This document shows, one piece after another, positions 47,462 through 58,636 of a DNA stretch of 64,000 nt. The position numbers and the translations under genes are program-made. The DNA is from Histoplasma ohiense (lineage: Eukaryota > Ascomycota > Eurotiomycetes > Onygenales > Ajellomycetaceae): contig JAEVHH010000005.1 in assembly GCA_017607445.1 (NCBI GenBank), positions 1,741,001 to 1,805,000 on the forward strand, given 5' to 3'. Positions within the stretch are counted from its first letter, which is position 1; every line of letters begins with the position of its first letter. Below the pieces are notes generated by a model. That model was not told the origin of the DNA, did not search any database, and saw only the letters and a list, made by a program, of their open reading frames with translations.

Positions 47462-47638
47462 AAAATCGAGCGTGGCGAGGTTGGCAAGACGGAGTTTCGC
47501 TCAGCACTGTGAGCAATTGACCTTGAGAGGGTTGAATTCATAACGGATCATGTCGATGTTGAACCCTGGAATGGTTGCACTGTCGAAAAGCCAGCGACGG
47601 TCGAATCCTTGCAGCCATCCTGTGATCAAGACCGAAGC
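47462..47638 (-). pseudogene. Possible relic exon, minus strand, one internal stop
   Basis: The minus strand from 47638 to 47462 reads VLITGWLQGFDRRWLF, then IPGFNIDMIRYEFNPLKV and NCSQC, with typical codon choice. It has one TGA at 47501-47503, after which the same frame continues AKLRLANLATLDF to a CAG/GTATCC donor-like site at 47460. TAG stands directly before it. Aromatic-rich content and the stop-interrupted continuity suggest a decayed gene. I do not recognise the family. Confidence 0.25.
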
Positions 47639-49481
47639 CTATCGAATCCTCGACCGGTTCTCGAGCTTCAAGAGAATAATCGTGTGCGGATACAGCAGGA
47701 AAACCTTGTACATGAAGTACAAAATCCTTCTGATAAGTAATTCCAAACCCTGCTTGGATCATTTCTTCGCTTACCCTGGGCCAAGAGGATTCCTATTGGA
47801 CCCATGGCTTCATACGGACACTATTGGCCTAAGTGCGCCAAAGATCATTTCGCGTAACAAGCCACAATCACGCCTTGCGCGTAACCAGTTGGTCAAGGTC
47901 AAGGTGCATTGGATGCCAAAAAGGGGAGGTATCAATGCCCACCGGAGTATTATGGAATGAAGTTCATGCGATGCCACATTGTGTACGGAGTATGTGTATG
48001 CACCCATATTGGATAAATATTAATAATAACAGTAATAGGAACGGCAACTTTGGCAAAATAACCACAAGGATGATTGAGAGACTTGTTGGGATTTGGCATT
48101 TCATACTCGAAAAGCCCAAAAATATCCGAGTCAATCTATTTGGATCAGATTCGTTGGCGGAGAAAAATACTTCGGCAAGGGCCGTCTCTCCCAATGACTA
48201 CGAAGCCTATTTGATTGTGACCCAGCGACTAACATCGCTAGAAGCACCCAAGGATTGTGTTTAATTATAGATCTCGGAGCCCAGGCTATTGAATGTTGGC
48301 CAATGTTTCCCTGCTGTCAGAGAGACATCGTGCATATGCTGTCATACAAAAACACCAACATGAAGGATTGTGAATTATCAGCGCATCTACGGAGTAAGTT
48401 CGATCATAATACTTTCGATAGGAGGTCAAATATCCTGAATCCAACCAAAACCCCTACTTTAAGTAGACTTTTGGTCTGTGTTTGCGCCACAGAGCCCTGG
48501 AGTAATCTGTCAATTCACATGGCGATATGTCTTCTGTCGGGATCCCTGTTTGTCCAGACCCCAAGCGATAAGAGGATTCCGAAATTTTGGCAGCGGAGAA
48601 CAAACCCCCCTCGCAGTGATACGGATTGTTGGTTCGACGTGGACATTGCCAATAACAGGGCTCTTTCAACATTTAACCCTAATATTTGTGAGGTGCATGG
48701 CCGGGAAGTTTTAAATGTCAAAAGACATGGCGATGATTGTTGATAAATAAACACTTCAACCCGCGCCCTGTTTCTTCTTCGCTCGACGGTTTGAGGCTGA
48801 GTTGCACCGTCGACTTGCCATCATCTCCAACCCTGGATAAATAAAATAATACAGAGATTACAGACCCATAAGAAAAGCATTCTCTCTCTTTTCTCTGGAA
48901 TTGTTTCTCCGCCATCCTTCACCTTGAACATCAGCCTTGAGCACCGCTGCGTTCCAGACCATCGCAGACCCCCGCCGTTTAATTGCTCTTGCTGGGCGTT
49001 GACGTTTAACCGCCGCCAGACAAAAAACCGCTCCGCCGCTTCTTTATCAATCGACAGAGGCCGCTCTTTGTTTCGTTTCTCACCCTGCTGGCTGTCCGCA
49101 ATAATAAATTGCCGCCCGTTTGCGGTCGTTTTCCTTCTTCGATTTATGCCAGGCCGACAAGTCAAGACCCCCGACCGGCTCACGTTCATTCCCTCTTTCT
49201 GGTCCTTGTCTGAGGGCCGCCCAGAGCAGGAGACAGCGCGGATGTCTGTGTGTGTTTCCCTTCCGCGGACTGATACAATCAATCTCTCTCACGTTGATTT
49301 GAAGCTCTGTTCTGCCTCTAAGATTTCGACCACGACTACATTCATTTAGCATTCCACCCGTTATTTGTTCCACGAGTGCCTCTCTGAGATGTGTGGTTGA
49401 CATCTCAGTCCAAGCTTGAGAGCATTCCCCCACGATCGTTACATTTTGGCTCTGATATTTACGCTTTCTCTAACATTAATT
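47639..49481. other. Intergenic region and leader of the DUF7729-type gene
   Basis: No gene I can support. TACGGAGTA at 47984-47992 and 48388-48396. From about 48770 the sequence is C/T-rich and is likely promoter and a long 5' leader. A 162-codon plus frame at 48255-48743 begins with GTG, has no family resemblance, and is not called. Confidence 0.55.
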
Positions 49482-50807
49482 ATGTCTTTGTCGCGGCGAC
49501 GGCGGAGACCTGGAGCTAGTTGGCGGTGTCCAATGCCAGAACCAGTGCTTGCTTCTTCGTTTTCTTTCTCAATGTCACTCACGACCTGTATCCTGCTTGC
49601 CGTCCTGTGGTTGCCCTTCGCATCTGCCATGGCTCCAGGCGCTCCAGGCGCTCCAGACGCTATCGCTATGCCTAGTGCTATTAGTAGAATCCATTATTTG
49701 TTGATCGCGAATAATAACCTTGGACGTGATCTGAGGAAGATCGTCGTCGATCCACATTCCCCATCCCTGCTTCCACGGGCGGGCGGGGAGGCGCCTGTAC
49801 AACACCAACGAGACTCCGCTGCAAACACTGAAGGGGATGAAGGGGACGACAAAGATAATGAATCACCTTCAACTCCCCCCTCTAAACATCCGATAAATAC
49901 AAAAACTGCATCAGTTTCACCAGAAGCGACCACGACTACTTCGACTTCCTCTCCCTCGCAGACGGAAACTACAAAGCCAACAAAAACAGGGTCAAATACC
50001 GAGAAGACTCAATCCCCTACCCTAACCTCCTCAGACGATACTCCCTTCCCAAGCCCCTTCGACAGTAACCTGGGATCTAATTTCACAAACCCAGCTTGCG
50101 AAGGCTTCTTCCACAGCTTCCTCGGCAACTCCACCTTCCAAAACTGTCTCCCTCTCTCCCTTCTGGTCGAATCATCGCTCTCTTTCTTCCACACCTCGCG
50201 CTCCGTTGTCCGCCTCGCCCGTCTCCTCGATGCTGCTTGCTCCGTGCCACGCGACTCCTGCAGCGCACTCATGAGCGAGCTAGACAGAAAACTCGTCTCC
50301 GAGGACATCTGTGGCAAGGACCTCAAATTGGAGCAACCCGTCGTCATCCAGGCACACAACGGCCTCCGCTCATACGGGACAGTTCACGATGCCACATGTC
50401 TCAAAAACCCGGACACAGATAATTACTGCTTCTCCGACGCCATCACCAATACCAGTAACCCGGCCAATTCGTATGTCTACTTCTTGCCCCTTAATATGGC
50501 ATTGCCAGGGTCTAGCCGGCCAACTTGCAACAGATGTCTGCAGGCGACAATGCAGACCTTCTCTCTTGCTGCGACGAACGATAACCAGCCCATCTCTAAA
50601 ACCTATCTTGCGGCCGCCCAGCAGATCAACATTGGTTGCGGGCCGTCCTTTGTGGTCGCAGCTGTGAAGCCTGGCTCGTCAAATGTTGCTCGTAGGACCG
50701 TGCAACTAGTAACAGGGCCTTCGATGTTTGGCTTTGATTTGGTAGGGGTGATGGCTTATGTGTTGCTGTTTTGCGTTGGGATACCGATTTTTGGTAATAT
50801 TCTATGA
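49482..50807 (+). CDS. Secreted/surface protein of the fungal DUF7729 type
   Basis: Single exon, 441 residues from ATG 49482; the frame extends upstream only with non-ATG codons. A basic start (SLSRRRRRPG) and a hydrophobic segment (about 30-50, MSLTTCILLAVLWLPFASA) form a late signal peptide or anchor. An APGAPGAPD repeat, then an acidic and Ser/Thr/Pro-rich linker (about 105-195) follow. The folded part, about 200-415, has many cysteines (NPACEGFF, NCLPLSLL, DAACSVPRDSC, DICGKDL, PTCNRCLQ, NIGCGPSFV) and several N-glycosylation sites (NFT, NST, NTS). The C-terminus is hydrophobic (FDLVGVMAYVLLFCVGIPIFG), fitting a GPI signal or membrane anchor. The family is conserved in filamentous ascomycetes; I know no assigned function. 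It faces the Afi1-like gene. Confidence 0.8.
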   Translation: MSLSRRRRRPGASWRCPMPEPVLASSFSFSMSLTTCILLAVLWLPFASAMAPGAPGAPDAIAMPSAISRIHYLLIANNNLGRDLRKIVVDPHSPSLLPRAGGEAPVQHQRDSAANTEGDEGDDKDNESPSTPPSKHPINTKTASVSPEATTTTSTSSPSQTETTKPTKTGSNTEKTQSPTLTSSDDTPFPSPFDSNLGSNFTNPACEGFFHSFLGNSTFQNCLPLSLLVESSLSFFHTSRSVVRLARLLDAACSVPRDSCSALMSELDRKLVSEDICGKDLKLEQPVVIQAHNGLRSYGTVHDATCLKNPDTDNYCFSDAITNTSNPANSYVYFLPLNMALPGSSRPTCNRCLQATMQTFSLAATNDNQPISKTYLAAAQQINIGCGPSFVVAAVKPGSSNVARRTVQLVTGPSMFGFDLVGVMAYVLLFCVGIPIFGNIL

Positions 50808-51524
50808 TAACGTGACTTTTGCTTTCCACCCTTCTTCTTCCTCCCTCCTCCTCCCCCACTTCTGCTTCCCATAAATGTACATTGTTCGTTTCGACCTTTG
50901 TGAACTTTTTGATTCTAATATTCCACATATTCTTTGTTCCCAACTACTTTCTTGGGAACATGTTTGCATTGAGCTTGGGAGCTTTTGAAGGAAAACTTAC
51001 CATTTTTCTATTCCATATATACATATCTACATTCATCTAAATTTACTTTATTCTGGAGGAGGGAGACCCTTTCATTTTAGCGCTATCCAATCCATGGCTC
51101 CTCTGACGCATATATCCTAAAATCCAAAATATTTGCCCTCGTTAACCGACCTGAAGTGACTCCGATCGAGCGGGCCACCTCGCCAGCGTCACGTTTCCTC
51201 AATGGAGCTTCTCGTACTCATGAGAATAAACGAAAGGGGAAATAGCCACAGTCCCTCGGCACCAATTTTAATGGACAAGTTACAAGAGATTTCGGTACTT
51301 ACTTCAACCCCTGTTCTCTGTACTGTGAATTAGAAAGAATGTAGTGGATATTTTTTTTTAAAAAAAAAAAATAAAAAATGCTGCTCCATATTCATATCTC
51401 TCTATATACACATCTAGGTAAATACCGGCATCAGAACATTTCCCAATGCCAGCAATAGGAAAACAAATGTCAGTCCCTCTTATTCGAGTAAATAGTAAAC
51501 AGATTAATAGTGATTTGCTCCTGC

Positions 51525-51525
<1 letters not shown>

Positions 51526-51558
<33 letters not shown>
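51526..51558. repeat. A33 homopolymer followed by GA run
   Basis: Thirty-three A, then GGAGAGAGAGAGAG, in the convergent region after the DUF7729-type gene. Confidence 0.9.
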
Positions 51559-51560
<2 letters not shown>

Positions 51561-51969
51561 AGAGAGAGAGAGAAAAGAAAAGAAACATAAAGGCGGGGGA
51601 AAATATAAGCTAAATAAATAAAATATCTAGGCAGGCATAATCAGGGTATTCGGTTTATGTTGATACTGGGAAGCAGAGCGTAAATTTATGAGGAAAAGAA
51701 TAAATCGAAGACCACAGCGAGACGAGACCTGGTGACAGTTCCCTCTTCGTAGTATACTCCAAAACATTGCGTTGCGCTTATTCATCCACGCTTCTAACCG
51801 CAAGGATGGATCAAGACAAAAATACAAATCCCAGTTTTTCAATTGGAGCGGGAAGGGACATCCATAAACAGGGGAAATGGGTTAATATAGAAATGATGAT
51901 AATGTGCGAGAATAATTTGCATTCTTGAGGTTTAAGCATGGTCAAGGTGGAGGGGGGGTATGCCAAATG

Positions 51970-51997
51970 TATATAGATATATATAAAGATATATATT

Positions 51998-52028
<31 letters not shown>

Positions 52029-52032
52029 ATGT
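51970..52032. repeat. Mixed (TA)n / (TG)n microsatellite
   Basis: Alternating TA units with small breaks, then TG units, in the same convergent region. Confidence 0.8.
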
Positions 52033-52303
52033 GTGGTATATGGAAAGATGGTGCTGGCAGCTGGCAGGCTTATGCTGATGACAAAAGTTGAGATGCATTT
52101 ACCATCACAAAATGGAAGGAAAAAATATTGGACGCCAGCTGGAGATGGCTATGGAAGTATCAATAATGGAGTATGGGTGATGTATAGAACGCTAAAAAGA
52201 AACGGTATTCATGGAATAAGAGTGAATGTTCAGATGCACCTTTATAAGAGTAGCAAACGTTGAATATGTGGGCATCTCGGTCCAACAAGGAGGGAATATA
52301 TGT

Positions 52304-54791
52304 CTAGCTTCTCCTGGCCCATCCTGGCCCAGACGATTCGTTTTGAGAATCTTCATCGGGGCTGGCTTTAGAGTCTATCTCCTTTTTTAATCTAAAATAT
52401 GTAAGTTTGATGAACCGGCTCAGCTGCGCCCAGAAATGACGGCCAGCTTCGTGCGCAGCAATTCTGTCCAAAAGATCAAGAACAGTTTCTCGTATCATTG
52501 AGTCGGGGTGGAAAAGCCCCATAGAAAGGTAAAACAGGCCTGCCTGACTTTCCGGGGTGACTGTTAAAAGTTGGCATATGGAGTTATAGTCTTGGCAAAC
52601 GTGAGAGAGGGCAAGATAGATCTGTGCTGAATCTGCGTGGCTCAGTTTAAGCGACCGTAACCTATCATGATGATGGTGGATATCGATAGATTGGACGGGA
52701 CGCCCCGCAAGATAGAGCGCCGCAGTGTCTTGGATGAAATAGTAATACGAACGAGTATTCCTCCAGCCTTCGATTCGAGATACCCAAGCAGTTAATTCAC
52801 GCTGTTTGGTTAGCTCGTCGGGCCAAACGTAACCATGCCCACGAAGATAAGCTGGGTCGGAACTCCCAGTCTGGCCTTCTGGTTGATCATCAACGGAATC
52901 ATCGCTAGGCGCAATGATATGAAGTGCAGTTGCCCCGTAGACTGTTTGTTCGAAAGTCGCAGAAATTCTGGTAAACTTCGTGATGTAAGCCCGCCACTTT
53001 GCACGGATGGCTCCCTCTCCGTGTCGCGATGCAACGCTCCGTATGATATCGTCCATAAAAGTGGAGTCGCCAGTTAGATCACCCGACGAAGATCCAGAAT
53101 TGAGTACTGATGATTGTGCGGGTAAATTTAGCTGTTGGAAATATAGAGACCCCTCTGTAACGGGAGCTGGTTCGATACAACTGCTGATTTTCATTCGACC
53201 GCTCGGAAGATCGCACAGAAGATCCCACCATTCGTGGTGGTTAGCAAAAGCCGGGTTGGTGACACCGGCCACAAATCCCGGGACCTTCAGAAGTTCATCA
53301 ATTTTAGTCAGATCAGTATACGGGAATGCATGTCGCGTAAAACCTCGTAGAATGCCCCCGGATGCCAAGGAACAAGCAGCGAGAACAGCCTCAGCAACTT
53401 CCCCAGACGGGCGGTTATGACCCAAGAATATAACACGTTTCTGAGTTAGTAAGGCATTGACCAAGACAATAATAGGATGCGTATATGCCCCGCTGCTAGT
53501 AAGGTGAGGGTGCAGCGCAAAAGGCTGTGGTGAACTAGCGTGAGGACCAGAAAAGATTTGTATGAGTTTGATAAGAGAGAAGTTGCCGACAGTTTCCGGA
53601 GAAATGGCTGAAGGGACTTTGACTGGTATTGCAATATCGTTATAAATAATTTTCGATTCAAATTCATGGGTATCTCTGGGAAGGGCGTGCTTTGGAGGGG
53701 AAGAGGAATGCTTTTGGGGGGATCCCTCGGTGTCACGGAGGAACTTTTCATCTGCCGATCTTTGCTTAATCATCTGCTCAAATTTCTCAATGAACATATC
53801 TTTTGCGTCACTAGCCTGCAGGATATGCCGTTCAAGGTAGGTAAATCGGGGCAACAATGAGAGATCCATTGCATTTAGTGAGTGATACAATGCGGCTAGG
53901 GTTTCCGGAAAAGGGGATTTAAAGTAATCTTCCAACGCCAGCAGAAGTAAAGGCTATATATATAAATTAACTGCCTTGGAAAAATCAGCAAAATGTGGTG
54001 GGTTGCATTGTGTGACAAACCTTGTATATATGAAGAAAAGAATGGCGGGTACAAATTGCCATGGCTTTAACAACAGCTCCTCTGGAATGATATTAGACTC
54101 ACATATAATAAAATCAAGAGAGCTACCATATAACATACCGTTTTACTGATGTATCTTGTTTCGTGTTGACAAGATTTAAGACATACATTAGCGGTGGGCC
54201 TTCCGCATTGTCCTCATCATCTTCGCCTTCATCAGCCTCAGATACCTCCGAACCGTCGTCATTCAGTCCCCCATTTTCCTGGCTATTGATATTGTTTTCA
54301 GCATGTTGGCCTGCGGATGGTTCCACATATTCGTTCTCTTCCTCCGTCCCAGCATCCTTGTGAAGGAAAAATATAGTCCAATCTTGGCTGCGAACATGCG
54401 TTTGATCTGGTAACATGAGTTCCGCCAACATATGTTCATCGCCGCTAATCGCACTGGGATATTGGTGTTCCATAATGGGGCCGCGGTCGACATGGAACGA
54501 GGCGACAAGAATATACTCGACATGCAGCTCTGGAGAGTCTAGAGGGTATTGGGACTTTAGCCGTTTATGTTTCGCCTGGAAGCTGGTGTACGATTGGGCA
54601 GATGGCGGGCGCGAGGATGATAATGAACTATTTGGGGATCGTCGACGCAGGGAAGTCTGGGAAGGAAGTTTTTGCGGCCCATTGTAGGCAGGTTGGCTTG
54701 AGGAGGTAGCAGACGTCGGGATAGAAGTAAACGACGTCCGTCTCTCACAAGACGAGCCATTCGTACCGGGACGATGGGAGATAGCACTCAT
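52304..54791 (-). CDS. AFI1: Afi1/DENN-like polarity protein (Arf3-interacting type)
   Basis: Three exons on the minus strand: 54139-54791, 54021-54081 and 52304-53953, 787 residues. After about 85 Ser-rich residues comes the Afi1 docking domain: [21 protein letters not shown], then [21 protein letters not shown] and [20 protein letters not shown]. The middle holds [11 protein letters not shown] and the second half the SPA/DENN-like part ([52 protein letters not shown]). In yeast Afi1 binds the small GTPase Arf3 and supports polarised growth at the cell cortex; the fungal homologues are assigned to the same Pfam families. An acidic loop ([11 protein letters not shown]) interrupts the first domain. 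The 61-nt middle exon completes [15 protein letters not shown]. The symbol is by homology, with orthology likely but not tested. Divergent from the EF-hand gene. Confidence 0.85.
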
Positions 54792-55459
54792 GATTGACAG
54801 ATATAGAATAGAATATTGAGCCGTCCAGCGGGGATGACAGTCGCATATTTATCCACGTCTGGCGATGTATGCGGGTTTTAAAATGGCCTCACAGCCTCAC
54901 ATGCACGTTAGCGGATATTTATTTAGCATAAATATTGGGGTTGGTCGAGAAAAAGGTTCAGGGGCAGCTGGGCAAAAGTCAAAAATACACCCCACTGTTT
55001 CTCTTCCTCACAGAAAGTGCACTCACGCCATTCGTCTGCAGAGAACGCTACAATTGATAAAAACAAGAACGGGCACGACTGTAATCCATGATCCAGCAGG
55101 TTTCAGGAGTCAGCCGCTGTCTAAATCTTCCCCGGCTTCTGCCAACATCTTAACTTCATCTCGTTGTCTCGAACAATGCACGTGCCACCAAGCCATACCG
55201 GTTAAGTAAGCGTGGTCCGGATTATACTATATCCGAGTGTGGGGAAATATCGGATAATCTATAATCCGATTGTTTACTTCTTTCCCGTTTCAGACAGGTT
55301 AAGTGGCACCGATGGTCTGGAGACAGAGAAAGCAACAATAACTACAACAGATACTCGATATTACCTATTACCAAGCTACAATTACCGGTTGGGGGCATAG
55401 TAGCGGCTAGGTTTTGAACGCTGTGCCTAAATGTTCTTCATTTGGAGAACCTAGTCATC
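54792..55459. promoter_or_regulatory. Divergent promoter, Afi1-like / EF-hand gene
   Basis: 668 bp between divergent starts. I see no gene and no copy of the dispersed words seen elsewhere. Confidence 0.5.
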
Positions 55460-56544
55460 ATGGTATGCACCAATTGCAGCGTTCGGTGCCTTCATCCTTC
55501 TCCGCTAAAGCATTTTCTCTTTATCCTCAGGTCACACCAAATACAACCCCATACAAACCCTCCCCTCTTTCCTTTGGTTCTCCTCGCACTTCTCCCTTCC
55601 GGCGACCCTCTGTTGCTGCGTCCCCTAACACGGTCATTCGTCCCAATACGCCCGGTAGCCCTAGCAGCAAAGGACCCACGCCCATCCAGTCCCCCAGCAA
55701 ACTAAAGCAGTCACACGTCGCAGACGATGGATCCATTTTCTCAGATAGTCAATTTTCGCCGTTAATCCCAGGACGTAGGGAAGTCCCAGTTTCACCAACC
55801 AAAGTATCCCATGGGCAAAACGAGAGTACGGCCTCGATGATGGGATCGAAGTTGACAGACAGACTAGCCATGAATGGTGACACCCTGAGTAGATTGCCGC
55901 AAGCTCAACTACGTGAAATGCGTGAAGCGTTTCAAGTGCTTGATCGAGATAATGACGGGCAAGTTAATCGAGAGGATGTCGCTGACATCCTACTGAATTT
56001 AGGTAATTTCCATCCCCATTATTCATTTCCCCTATATTTTAGTCACACCGTTCCTGGACATATCTCACATAATATATTCTCCGGTTTAGGGCAAGATTCT
56101 TCCTCTGCAGCTACTTCTCAATATTTCCCCCCTGGGGCGCCACAAACCCTTAATCTACACACGTATCTAAACTCAATTGCGAACCTCCTTGGCCCCCTTT
56201 CCTCCACACAGGAGCTCCTCAATGCGTTTGCAGCTTTTGACGAAGATGATAGTGGTCAGATAGATATGGATGAGCTACGGGACGCCCTCCTTAATACGAG
56301 CCCCGAGGCAGACGTAAGTCCCTTAACGGAGAGGGAAGTCAACGAAGTAGTTAACGGTTTCACCGGAAGGAGCACATTTGGGTCCAAAGGAGCAAAATCA
56401 ATGGGTTTCGGAGGGGCAGCAAAAAGGTCGGAAATATTTCGTTATCAAGAATTTGTTGGGAGCTTGACAGGCGGTACGACAGTAACGACATCCACCGTGA
56501 CTAGTGCTGGACAGGGAGGAATGACGACAAAGGACAATGAATAA
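55460..56544 (+). CDS. Myosin regulatory light chain-like EF-hand protein
   Basis: Three exons: 55460-55462 (the ATG only), 55531-56002 and 56090-56544, 309 residues. The first intron (GTATGC...CTAAA...TATCCTCAG, 68 bp) is a good match to fungal splice signals and gives MVTPNTTPYKPSPLSFGSPR, as in relatives. Without it, an ATG at 55465 would add about 21 residues. Residues to about 135 are disordered, rich in Ser/Pro with repeated TP and SP. The first EF-hand is LREMREAFQVLDRDNDGQVNRED and the second LLNAFAAFDEDDSGQIDMDE; both loops have the acidic residues for Ca2+. The closest kin known to me are the Rlc1/light-chain type proteins that bind myosin at the cytokinetic ring. The second intron (87 bp) is a multiple of three and has no stop, so retention would insert 29 residues between the EF-hands. 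Confidence 0.82.
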
Positions 56545-57059
56545 TGGGATTTCAAGAAAATATGAGTTTTTTTGTGTCATACCTTGGGTTTGCATAGGAG
56601 TTTTAGGTCTATTTTGGGTCGAAAGGATTCATATTTCTCTAGAAGAAACAGAAAATTTTCATTTGATGGCTCTTGCGTTTTTAAGGGGGTTGACCGGCGT
56701 CTTTAGTTGAGCACTCTATCCTTCCGGAAATAGGATGCGTGGTTATGTATCTCTAAGCGCGCACTTAAGTCGCGGCGCGTGTATTCTTTCAGCACGGCGT
56801 CCAAAACAAGCGCAACCGCCGATTTTAGCGCCGATCTGGAATTCTCCACATTGCATCCATGCTCAACCAACAACATCGCCGCCAACAACATGGCCAGAAT
56901 GAAATCTCAACAACTCAGCTGGCACGATAACCATCACGCTATTTCAAATCAACGCCTGCTTTCACCAAGGAGCCATGATTTGGGCGGGTTCCTCTCTATC
57001 TTGGCATCACTGATTTCCCGCTATCCTCAATTATTGTCCGCCTCGCAGCCACAGCAAGA
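56545..57059. other. Intergenic region before BUB2
   Basis: Presumed 3' UTR of the EF-hand gene and the BUB2 leader. A minus-strand frame at 56703-56891 and a plus-strand frame at 56779-57063 are open, but neither resembles a family. No gene called. Confidence 0.5.
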
Positions 57060-58636
57060 ATGAGCCAGAAAAGCTTATCTCAGTACCAGTTCCCGCCAGC
57101 TTCTGGTGTTCCTCCGCCATCACCCCAGACCGCTCGAACCCTCCGTAGATACCAATCCCATCAAAGTCTCTCTTCACATTCCCCAACATTCCCTCCTCAA
57201 CCCCGCCCGACTCTCCAGCGCAACGCCGCCAGCCACCGGGAGCGTACAGAAGAACATGCGGGCTACCAAAATGTGCTGCAACCTGTATCAGCGACGACCC
57301 GTACTCGAGCTCGAACTCGATCCAATAGTGATGTCACCTCTAATAGCATCACCTCTATACAGCAACAGCCTCAACACGGACATCAATACCAACCTCATAA
57401 ACGGCCTACTAGCGGAAGAAAATCCGGTTCATTAGGGCTCCAGGGGAAAAAGTCCGGTTTGGATGCATTGCTAAGGGATGGCCCTCCCGGGGGTAACATT
57501 GCAGATGGTTTGCAGGACCTGAGATATCTTGTTTTGTCTAGTAGAGTTGATTCTGACAGTGATGGAATGGTATGGTGTTTCCATATCCTCGAAATACTCA
57601 ATTGTGTAGCTTTCTAGTTAACTTAATTGCCTCAGTCCCCTCATCGCATTTACCTTTGGCTTGCCCTTCTAAACGTTGCACCGCTTCCAACGGACGAATA
57701 CCTCTCGCTTGTACATCGAGGACGCTCTCCAGCATATACAAAAATCCGCAATGATACTTTCCGCACTTTAGCTACAGATCCCCTTTTCAAGCGCCGTGTC
57801 ACGGAGGCGAGTTTGATTCGCTTGCTCAATGCTGTTGCTTGGAAAATCCACGACTCAAAAGAAACAACCGCGAAACTCCCTCTCTTGTCCCAACAAGCAT
57901 GTCGTCCGGGCGACCCTTCACCAGAGCCCTCGCCGTCTACAACAGATGGTTTCTCTTCCGCACCTTGTAATACCCCTTCTACAACCTCACACACAGCCTC
58001 TGAGCCCGCGATCTACGTGCAGGGAATGAACGTTCTTTGTGCTCCATTTTTATACGCTTCCAGGAGCGAAGTAGAGGCGTTTGCTCTTTTTCATTATTTC
58101 ATTATCCGAGAATGTCCTGGCTATGTCAGAGGTACCATGGACGGGGTACACAAGGGACTTAAGCTGGTGGATAGATGTCTGGAAGTTGTTGAGCCCAAAC
58201 TGGCAAACCACCTATTTAGTAGGGGGATGTATGCTGAATTATATGCATTCCCGTCTGTTCTCACGCTATGCGCCTGCACCCCGCCTCTACCTGAGGTTCT
58301 CCACCTCTGGGATTTCCTTTTCGCATATGGACCGCATTTGAATATCCTGTGCATTGTTGCTCAGTTGATCAGGCTACGGGATACGATTTTGGCTAGTCCC
58401 AGGTATGTTTAGGTAACCCGCAAACCAAAATTTCTGGATTGAAACTTGTTCTTGTTATTTCCCTCCCTTGCATTTATTTGCATGTTCCATTTGCTGACAT
58501 TTGGTTATGCAGTCCAAATAAAATTCTACGGTCTCTTCCGGCACTTGATGCCAAAGAAATCATCGCCCTTACTGTCTTAATCGTACGAAAGATTCCTGAC
58601 AATCTGTACGAGGAACTTGTTACTCATGCTCAATGA
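57060..58636 (+). CDS. BUB2: TBC-domain GAP Bub2/Cdc16 (mitotic exit/septation checkpoint)
   Basis: Three exons: 57060-57569, 57636-58402 and 58513-58636, 466 residues. The first 135 residues are disordered (Ser, Pro, Gln, Arg). The TBC domain starts at GLDALLRDG and LQDLRYLVL. Motif IRNDTFR (I207, D210, R213) carries the arginine finger and YVQGMN (Q299) the glutamine finger, so both GAP residues are present. The signature VLTLCACTPPLPEVLHLWDFL is that of Bub2/Cdc16 rather than other TBC proteins. With Bfa1/Byr4 it keeps the GTPase Tem1/Spg1 inactive at the spindle pole until the spindle is positioned. The last exon supplies the final helix (SLPALDAKEIIALTVLIVRK). An insert of about 40 low-complexity residues (255-293) sits between the two finger motifs. 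Its 3' end faces the SET gene. Confidence 0.92.

Larger units (their letters stand above)
50808..52303. other. Convergent 3' region with poly(A), GA and TA/TG repeats
   Basis: No gene seen. It holds a 33-nt pure A tract at 51526-51558 followed by a (GA) run, and a mixed (TA)n(TG)n run at about 51970-52032. A T/A boundary tract lies at 51352-51371. The small open frame over the TA/TG run is repeat-derived. Confidence 0.6.

Noticed and set aside
48255..48743. 162-codon plus-strand open frame before the DUF7729-type gene
   Set aside because: Starts with GTG, no family, Cys/Trp scattered without pattern; the region is more likely promoter and leader.
51925..52263. 112-codon plus frame over the TA/TG repeat
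   Set aside because: The Ile/Tyr and Val/Cys runs come from the microsatellite, and no conserved sequence follows.
56703..57063. Short frames on both strands before BUB2
   Set aside because: The minus frame (LLVEHGCNVENSRSALKS) recalls an ankyrin-type helix pair, but one partial repeat is not enough and no splice partners are visible.
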